Shown: positions 58,982-64,000 of the stretch, in pieces
Position numbering within the stretch: position 1 is the first letter of the stretch
Layout of the letters: each line of letters starts with the position of its first letter
Origin: Bacillus glycinifermentans
GTDB lineage: Bacteria > Bacillota > Bacilli > Bacillales > Bacillaceae
NCBI RefSeq assembly: GCF_001042475.2
Contig: NZ_LECW02000015.1
Coordinates: forward strand, 124,001-188,000
Direction: 5' to 3'
DNA length: 64,000 bases
Made by a program: the position numbers and the translations under genes
Notes under the pieces: model-generated
What the model saw: the letters and a program-made list of their open reading frames with translations, nothing else
Told to the model about the DNA's origin: nothing
Databases searched by the model: none

Positions 58982-60562
58982 ATGTCAAAACAGGGAAAAT
59001 TCAAAAAAACGATGACATTGCTTGATCTTATATTGATCGGTATGGGAGCGATATTCGGTTCAGCCTGGCTGTTTGCCGTCAGCAATGTCGCGTCAAAAGC
59101 GGGTCCGGCAGGAAGCTTTTCCTGGATTATCGGCGGGGTGATCATCCTGTTGATCGGCCTCGTGTATGCTGAGCTAGGCGCCGCTTTGCCGCGTACGGGA
59201 GGGATTATCCGCTACCCGGTTTATACGCACGGCCACCTTGTCGGCTATTTAATTTCCTTCATTACGATCGTTGCGTATACGAGCCTGATTTCGATTGAAG
59301 TAACGGCTGTCCGCCAGTATGTGGCCTATTGGTTTCCCGGCTTGACGATAGAAGGATCTGAATCACCGACCATCATCGGCTGGCTTTTGCAATTTGCTTT
59401 ATTATGCCTGTTCTTTTTGCTCAATTATTGGAGTGTAAAAGCATTTGCCAAATCCAATTTGATCATTTCTATTTTTAAATATATTGTTCCATTGACGATC
59501 ATTGTCGTTCTTATGTTTCATTTTAAAGCGGCCAATTTTGCAACAGGGGATTTTTCCCCGTTTGGTTTTGCCGGCGTTCAGGCATCTATTTCGACAGGCG
59601 GCGTCATGTTTGCGTATCTCGGCCTTCATCCGATCGTTTCGGTTGCAAGCGAAGTGAAAAACCCGCAGCGGAATATTCCGGTCGCCTTGATCATATGCAT
59701 TATCGTTTCAGCTTGTGTTTATACGATTTTGCAAGTGGTGTTTATCGGCGCCATTCCGACCGACATGCTTGATCATGGCTGGAAGGCGATTGGTAAGGAA
59801 TTTTCTCTGCCGTTTAAAGATATCGCCGTTTTGCTTGGGCTGGGGTGGCTTGCGACCCTGGTCGTGCTTGACGCCATTTTGTCTCCTGGCGGAAACGGAA
59901 ATATTTTTATGAATACGACTTCCCGTTTAGTGTATGCATGGGCGCGAAACGGCACGCTGTTTCGCGTGTTTAAGAAGGTGAATAAACCTACCGGAATTCC
60001 AAGGCCGTCTTTATGGCTGTCTTTTGGACTGGCCGTTTTCTGGACGCTGCCGTTTCCGTCTTGGGATGCGCTCGTCAACGTTTGTTCGGTTGCATTGATC
60101 CTTTCCTATGCGATTGCTCCCGTATCAGCGGCGGCTTTGACCGTCAATGCAAAGCATGTCGAAAAGCCCCTGAAAATTAAAGGAATGGCAGTCATTGCGC
60201 CGATTTCCTTCATCTTTGCTTCATACATCGTCTACTGGTCCGGATGGAATACGGTTTCGTGGCTGCTCGGTTCCCAGCTTGTGATGTTTGTCATTTATTG
60301 GGCGTGTAAAAAATTTGTACCGACAGATAAGGTGCCGTTCGCACAGCAGCTTGCCTCTGCGTGGTGGCTCGTCGGCTACTATATGATGCTCCTGATCTTT
60401 TCCTATTTGGGCAATTTCGGCCACGGCCTCGGCGTATTGAGGACACCGTATGATTTGATTCTGATTGCCGTCGGTTCAATCGCGGTATTTTACTGGGCAA
60501 AATATACGGCATTGCCTGAGGCTGTCATCGATTATGATGAGAAAAAAGAAGAACAGGTATAA
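58982..60562 (+). CDS. yveA: APC-family amino-acid permease, AspP/YveA-like, 526 aa
   Basis: About 12-14 membrane helices. The opening MTLLDLILIGMGAIFGSAWL is the APC helix 1 motif, followed by GLVYAELGAALPRTGGIIRYP, then VMFAYLGLHPIVSVASEVKN and a glycine-rich ILSPGGNGNIFMNTTSRLVY. These blocks closely match B. subtilis YveA, described as an L-aspartate/L-glutamate proton symporter. Length matches. ATG with GGAGG upstream. Terminator at 60579. It is a single-gene unit. Confidence 0.88.
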   Translation: MSKQGKFKKTMTLLDLILIGMGAIFGSAWLFAVSNVASKAGPAGSFSWIIGGVIILLIGLVYAELGAALPRTGGIIRYPVYTHGHLVGYLISFITIVAYTSLISIEVTAVRQYVAYWFPGLTIEGSESPTIIGWLLQFALLCLFFLLNYWSVKAFAKSNLIISIFKYIVPLTIIVVLMFHFKAANFATGDFSPFGFAGVQASISTGGVMFAYLGLHPIVSVASEVKNPQRNIPVALIICIIVSACVYTILQVVFIGAIPTDMLDHGWKAIGKEFSLPFKDIAVLLGLGWLATLVVLDAILSPGGNGNIFMNTTSRLVYAWARNGTLFRVFKKVNKPTGIPRPSLWLSFGLAVFWTLPFPSWDALVNVCSVALILSYAIAPVSAAALTVNAKHVEKPLKIKGMAVIAPISFIFASYIVYWSGWNTVSWLLGSQLVMFVIYWACKKFVPTDKVPFAQQLASAWWLVGYYMMLLIFSYLGNFGHGLGVLRTPYDLILIAVGSIAVFYWAKYTALPEAVIDYDEKKEEQV

Positions 60563-60578
60563 GTTTCATGGACTAAAA

Positions 60579-60610
60579 AAGGAACCTGCCGGAAACTGCA
60601 GGTTCCTTTT
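60579..60610 (+). terminator. Terminator between the permease and coat genes (bidirectional)
   Basis: AGGAACCTGC pairs with GCAGGTTCCT, with A-run before and T-run after, so it can serve both convergent genes. Confidence 0.85.
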
Positions 60611-60613
60611 ATG

Positions 60614-60913
60614 CTACATTTGAGGCAAATCTTTTGCCGTTTCAGAAGATTTCATATCCATGTTAATTTGTGCCGATAAGTCGGCCGGATGGTAGTACCC
60701 TTTGGATATCATATAATTTGTGATTTGCTCGTGCGTATCAATCGCGTCGTTTAAATATTGCTGCAGCGTCGCTCTTACTTCAGGGGAGGTTGTTTCTGTA
60801 AGGGCGGTTGCAATGTTTCTAACCCCCGTTTTAGCCGTAAATAAAAAATCGGTTGCAATCACCTGTTCAGTCATTGCTCCCATCCCGGTCATGTTTTGGA
60901 TGAATTCGTTCAT
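60614..60913 (-). CDS. CotF-family spore coat protein, 99 aa
   Basis: Helical coat-type protein: MTEQVIATDFLFTAKTGVRN, a central VRATLQQYLNDAIDTHEQIT and the family-typical YMISKGYYHPADL ending. CotF-like proteins occur in the spore coat and in other stages of Bacillus spores. GGGGGGAAAACCT precedes the ATG, which overlaps the stop of the upstream companion gene (ATGA). The pair forms a two-gene unit, as commonly seen for this family, made in the mother cell by inference. Confidence 0.85.
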   Translation of the reverse strand: MNEFIQNMTGMGAMTEQVIATDFLFTAKTGVRNIATALTETTSPEVRATLQQYLNDAIDTHEQITNYMISKGYYHPADLSAQINMDMKSSETAKDLPQM

Positions 60914-61110
60914 AGGTTTTCCCCCCTTATTGACAGCAACCCTTGCAAATGCTCGATTTGATGTTTTGTTTGAGAAGCGTCCCGTTCGAGAATGTCTCGA
61001 AGTTCCTGATCTTTTACAAGTCCGGTCATCGTTGACGACTTTGTCAGGCAAAGGTTTTTGAACATCAGAAGTTCGTGGAGTTCCAGCGTTTCGTGAATCG
61101 CGTTGTTCAA
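60910..61110 (-). CDS. CotF-related small spore protein, 66 aa
   Basis: Begins NNAIHETLELHELLMFKNLC, then LTKSSTMTGLVKDQELRDIL and SQTKHQIEHLQGLL. This matches the first half of CotF-type proteins, so together with the downstream gene it covers the two halves of the family fold. Start is taken as the TTG at 61110, about nine bases after AAAGGA; the ATG at 61119 abuts that site. The stop overlaps the next start by four bases, giving translational coupling. Confidence 0.75.
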   Translation of the reverse strand: MNNAIHETLELHELLMFKNLCLTKSSTMTGLVKDQELRDILERDASQTKHQIEHLQGLLSIRGENL

Positions 61111-61231
61111 AGAAAGCATTCCTTTCGTATTAAATTTGGTATTCGCAGTATATTTTGGGGCTATAACGTTAATTTATTCGGTTTTCCTGCTTGCAATTTT
61201 TTACTTATCGATAATGGTTAGACATATCGTG

Positions 61232-62491
61232 TTAAACCTTGCGAACGCGGAAAAATTTCGTTAATAGCCATGTCCCTTGCGGAAAATGAAGCGTCAGCTG
61301 CCATACGCCTCCTCCGTCAAGGTCATACTCCCGCATCAGGAGCATTTTTTTGCCGATGCTCCGCGAGTCTTCAAACCAAACAACATGTCTTTTGCCTTGT
61401 TCATCGGTATATTCGAAAAACGGGGATTCATATTCTTTCGCATATTGAATTGGAGCTTGATGCCGCATGGCAAGCTGAATCGCATCAAGATTTGAAATTC
61501 CCGGATAGGTGACGCCGGGCTGGTACGGAAGCGTCCAGTTATAGCCGTAAAGCGGAAACCCGAGAATGATTTTATGTTTTGGCACCCGGCTGAGAGAAAA
61601 TTGGATGGTTTGCCTTACTTCATTGATCGGTGCAACAGGGCCGGGCTCACTTGCCCCGTGGTGCCAGTCGTAAGCCATGATAAACATCAGATCGGCCACC
61701 GAGCCGATTCCGCCGTAGTCATAGCCTCTTAACCAGGGGATATCCTCGCTTGTTTTCGGCGGCACGGCAATCGTCAATACGTATCCAGACGGCTGAAGCC
61801 GCTCTTTCAGCTCGCGCAAAAAACCTGTAAATGAATCCCTGTCTTCCGCTGCTACATTTTCAAAATCAATATTAACGCCCGCATACCCTTTTCTAGAAAT
61901 GGTGCCTGCAATGTTTTCGATCAGGTTTCTTCTGGCTGCGGGGCGATTCAGCACTTGATGAACCAGCGCCGAGCTGAAGCCTGTTTCAGTTAAGTTGGTT
62001 ACTGTTATGAGAGGGGGGACGCGGCGCCTCCAGGCCGTTTGAACAGCAGGCAAATCATTGATGTCATTTAAAGAACCGTCATTCGAAAAATGATATTCAA
62101 AAAACGCCAGGTATGTGGCATAAGGAGCGAAATCATTGATCAGCTGCTGATCTAATTGAGGGCTCCTCAGCTCGTAATATCCTAAAGCTGTGATCGGTTT
62201 TTTCGGCATCTCGGGGATTGTGATTCTCATGCCTGGGCGCATGGCGGCAGGCGCGATGTGCGGGTTTGTTCGCTGCAGGAGTGCCGCGGTGACAAATGCC
62301 CGGTCGGCAATTGAATAAAAATTGTCTCCATATTGAACGGTATATGTATAAAGCGGGATTAAAAGGGCCTGTCCCGGAACGATATTCGTTTCAGTCAGGC
62401 CGTTGGTCAATCGGATTTGATCAATCGGAATGCCGAATGCTGAACCGATGGAAAACAAAGAATCTCCAGGCCGAACGGTATAAATAAACAA
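61232..62491 (-). CDS. ydhD: Spore peptidoglycan-associated LysM / GH18 protein, YdhD-like, 419 aa
   Basis: Two N-terminal LysM repeats (TVRPGDSLFSIGSAFGIPID and YTVQYGDNFYSIADRAFV) are followed by a GH18 barrel with YAGVNIDFENV (DxxDxE-type site, here with NIDFEN), LMFIMAYDWHHGASEPGP and ILGFPLYGYNW. The family (YaaH, YdhD, SleL) includes spore germination glucosaminidases. The TTG at 62491 gives a LysM start LFIYTVRPGDS as in YdhD, with AGGGAAG upstream; the open frame to 62692 adds an unlikely extension. Last residues FFRVRKV match the family end. Confidence 0.9.
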   Translation of the reverse strand: MFIYTVRPGDSLFSIGSAFGIPIDQIRLTNGLTETNIVPGQALLIPLYTYTVQYGDNFYSIADRAFVTAALLQRTNPHIAPAAMRPGMRITIPEMPKKPITALGYYELRSPQLDQQLINDFAPYATYLAFFEYHFSNDGSLNDINDLPAVQTAWRRRVPPLITVTNLTETGFSSALVHQVLNRPAARRNLIENIAGTISRKGYAGVNIDFENVAAEDRDSFTGFLRELKERLQPSGYVLTIAVPPKTSEDIPWLRGYDYGGIGSVADLMFIMAYDWHHGASEPGPVAPINEVRQTIQFSLSRVPKHKIILGFPLYGYNWTLPYQPGVTYPGISNLDAIQLAMRHQAPIQYAKEYESPFFEYTDEQGKRHVVWFEDSRSIGKKMLLMREYDLDGGGVWQLTLHFPQGTWLLTKFFRVRKV

Positions 62492-62626
62492 CTGCCACAC
62501 TTCCCTTGATTTGATATATGCTATTTCTATGATGGCGGCGAACGGATCATGCCCGCCTCTCAGAATGGAAAAATTCTTGTTTGGTCTATAAAGATTATTT
62601 GTATATGATAGGGAGGTGATATCGGG

Positions 62627-63211
62627 TTGGGAAGGAGTAAAGAATTCGATACGGCCCTCGTCCTTCATAAAACAATGGAGGTATTTGGACAATACGGTTT
62701 TGAAGGAGCATCGCTTCAGGATTTACTCGGCCATTTGGGCATTGCGAGGCAAAGCCTTTACAATACGTTCGGCACGAAGCGCGGCCTTTTTTTGGCGGCC
62801 TTGAAGCGCTATCTCGAGGACAAAAATGCGCAAATCATCGACATGCTCGAAAGACCCGGATCAGTAAAACGCTCGATTCGGCAGATCTTTCAGGAAAGCT
62901 TGAACGTCCTGAAGGATCCTGAACGTTCAAAAGCCTGCTATATCATCAACAGTGCGATGGAACAGATGCCTCACGATGCGGAAGTTTCCGAGTACTTTCA
63001 AAAGCAGACAAAAGAGCTTGAGGCCGCATTTTACAAAGCGCTTGTCCGGGCGGAAGCGCAAGGTGAATTAAAGGATGGCCGCCATGATCTTCTCGCTGTG
63101 GCCCGCTTTTTAAATCAAACGCGGCTGTCGCTCACCTTTAATGCCAAATTAACGTCCGATTTTGACGTTCTTCAGGACATGATCGATGTCTGCTTATCCG
63201 TTCTCGATTGA
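62627..63211 (+). CDS. TetR-family transcriptional regulator, 194 aa
   Basis: DNA-binding domain: TALVLHKTMEVFGQYGFEG, then LLGHLGIARQSLYNTFGTKR, with a helical effector domain of the TetR_C family (FQESLNVLKDPERSKACYI). TTG start with GGGAGGTG about eight bases before. A perfect 22-bp palindrome lies between this gene and the next and is probably its operator. It appears to control the SnoaL-like / NmrA-like pair downstream. Confidence 0.88.
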   Translation: MGRSKEFDTALVLHKTMEVFGQYGFEGASLQDLLGHLGIARQSLYNTFGTKRGLFLAALKRYLEDKNAQIIDMLERPGSVKRSIRQIFQESLNVLKDPERSKACYIINSAMEQMPHDAEVSEYFQKQTKELEAAFYKALVRAEAQGELKDGRHDLLAVARFLNQTRLSLTFNAKLTSDFDVLQDMIDVCLSVLD

Positions 63212-63283
63212 TAGCCGAACACGAGTGACCGCGGGTAAAGGGATGCTCCGCTTTACCCATGTTACCGTCATTTTTTTTATTTA

Positions 63284-63305
63284 TTTTAGACTGATCAGTC
63301 TAAAA
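63284..63305. promoter_or_regulatory. 22-bp perfect palindrome, probable TetR operator
   Basis: Core TTAGACTGATCAGTCTAA, extended by two T / two A on each side. It lies just upstream of the SnoaL-like gene and resembles operators recognised by TetR-type repressors (GACTGATCAGTC class). Confidence 0.75.
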
Positions 63306-63322
63306 AACGAGAGGTGAATGAC

Positions 63323-63757
63323 ATGAGTGTTAAGGATATTATGGAACATTTTGTACAATCGATGCTTGAAAAGGATATGGATCGATGGATTGAGCTTTGG
63401 GATGACGAGGCTGTATTTGAATTTCCGTACGCACCGGCAGGCTTTCCTGCAAAAATTGAAGGGAAGTCCGCAATTTATGACTATATCAAGGATTTTCCCG
63501 AAAAAATCAACATTTCACATTTTACGCCGCCTGCCGTTTATCAAACGCCTGATCCGACGATCGCACTTGCGGAGTTTGCATGCGAGGGAACCGTCATCGC
63601 AACCGGCCTGCCGTACAACCAGACATACATCAGCTTCATTAAAATAAAGGATGGAAAAATTGTCCGCTACAAAGATTACTGGAATCCGCTGACTGTGATC
63701 GAAGCCTTTGGAGGACAGCCCGAGTCCTTTCTTCGCACAAATGATGACAAGGAGTGA
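63323..63757 (+). CDS. SnoaL/NTF2-fold small protein (PhzA/PhzB-like), 144 aa
   Basis: A single cone-shaped NTF2-like domain: HFVQSMLEKDMDRWIELWDD, then AVFEFPYAPAGFPAKIEG, and FIKIKDGKIVRYKDYWNPLT at the C-terminus. This is the layout of SnoaL/PhzA-type polyketide and phenazine cyclase-like proteins and of many oxidative-stress companions. ATG at 63323 follows GAGGTG; an in-frame GTG at 63314 is less likely. It is followed after 5 bases by an NmrA-like oxidoreductase, so the two probably form an operon under the TetR gene. Confidence 0.85.
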   Translation: MSVKDIMEHFVQSMLEKDMDRWIELWDDEAVFEFPYAPAGFPAKIEGKSAIYDYIKDFPEKINISHFTPPAVYQTPDPTIALAEFACEGTVIATGLPYNQTYISFIKIKDGKIVRYKDYWNPLTVIEAFGGQPESFLRTNDDKE

Positions 63758-63762
63758 TGAAA

Positions 63763-64000
63763 ATGGACGGAAAGCGTATTTTGATAACCGGGGGAACAGG
63801 CACGACGGGCGGCCGCATTGCGAAGCGCCTGATCGCTTCAGACACCGGAAACGTGCGGATCGCAAGCCGGAGAGAACCCCGGATCGCCGGAGCAGAGCAT
63901 GTGTACTTTGACTGGAACGATGAAACGACTTACAGGGAAGCGCTGAAAAACGTTAATAAACTGTATCTTGTAGCGCCGGTCGGCGTCTATGATCCTTCCG
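63763..64000 (+). CDS. NAD(P)-binding NmrA-like oxidoreductase, N-terminal part (runs off the window)
   Basis: Opens MDGKRILITGGTGTTGGRIA, a Rossmann GGxGxxG site of the atypical SDR (NmrA/HSCARG) family, then IASRREPRIAGAEHVYFDWN, consistent with NADPH preference through the SRR segment. AAGGAGTGATG lies ahead of the ATG. Only about 79 codons are present. In this family the proteins act as redox sensors or quinone/flavin reductases. It completes a TetR - SnoaL - NmrA cassette. Confidence 0.85.
   Translation, partial: MDGKRILITGGTGTTGGRIAKRLIASDTGNVRIASRREPRIAGAEHVYFDWNDETTYREALKNVNKLYLVAPVGVYDPS

Noticed and set aside
62492-62692. N-terminal extension of the YdhD-like protein
   Set aside because: The extension has no family match, and the TTG at 62491 with AGGGAAG gives the normal LysM start of the family.

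Overview
The window reads as chromosomal DNA from a Bacillus of the subtilis group, most likely the B. licheniformis / paralicheniformis / sonorensis branch. The evidence is indirect: spore genes (YjcZ-type peptide, CotF-type coat proteins, YdhD-type LysM/GH18 protein), Rap/Phr remains, secreted pectate lyase and arabinanase, a YjiC glycosyltransferase, and frequent TTG/GTG starts behind strong GGAGG sites. No rRNA, tRNA or CRISPR array was seen.

Layout. 1-5.3 kb: a toxin-immunity locus with three SUKH (SMI1/KNR4) proteins, an Im9-like nuclease immunity protein and a decayed HNH/WHH toxin tail, then a membrane-anchored beta-lactamase-fold hydrolase. 5.3-9.5 kb: a gene graveyard holding a YjcZ-type spore peptide, an intact PhrE-like signal peptide behind a broken rap gene, a PilZ protein, and chemoreceptor and YozQ fragments. 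9.5-17.5 kb: a PrpF isomerase with an aconitase-family (AcnD-like) remnant, convergent pectate lyase and arabinanase genes, a divergent Lrp regulator / old-yellow-enzyme pair, and a YbaK deacylase. 17.8-30.2 kb: a small secreted protein, IS1595 and mepB wrecks, a type I toxin-like peptide, an amidohydrolase, a tetR-yqeB pair, a GH8 enzyme, small membrane proteins, alanine racemase and a YoaK protein. 30.2-31.8 kb: a Tet(L)-like efflux gene behind a tetL-style leader ORF.

32-54.7 kb is the main feature: a three-subunit lipopeptide synthetase operon of fengycin/plipastatin type, but with six modules instead of ten. Specificity codes read by eye predict acyl-Glu-(D)Val-Pro-Gln/Glu-(D)Tyr-like-Ile followed by a thioesterase. 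The first subunit has a FenC/PpsA-like lipoinitiation domain joined to a FenE/PpsC-like D-Val module. The modules that would add Orn2, Tyr3, Thr4 and one of the two Glu residues are absent, as expected from recombination between the two Glu modules. Its terminal epimerization domain is also split by a one-base frameshift. The product cannot be ordinary fengycin, because the Tyr3 that closes the fengycin ring is missing.

54.8-64 kb: a YbjQ-type protein, a TVP38-family membrane protein, a serine hydrolase, the YjiC-type glycosyltransferase, an AspP/YveA-type amino-acid permease, a CotF-type coat protein pair, the YdhD-type spore enzyme, and a TetR - SnoaL-like - NmrA-like set that runs off the end of the window. 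All family calls are from motif recognition; no search was run.
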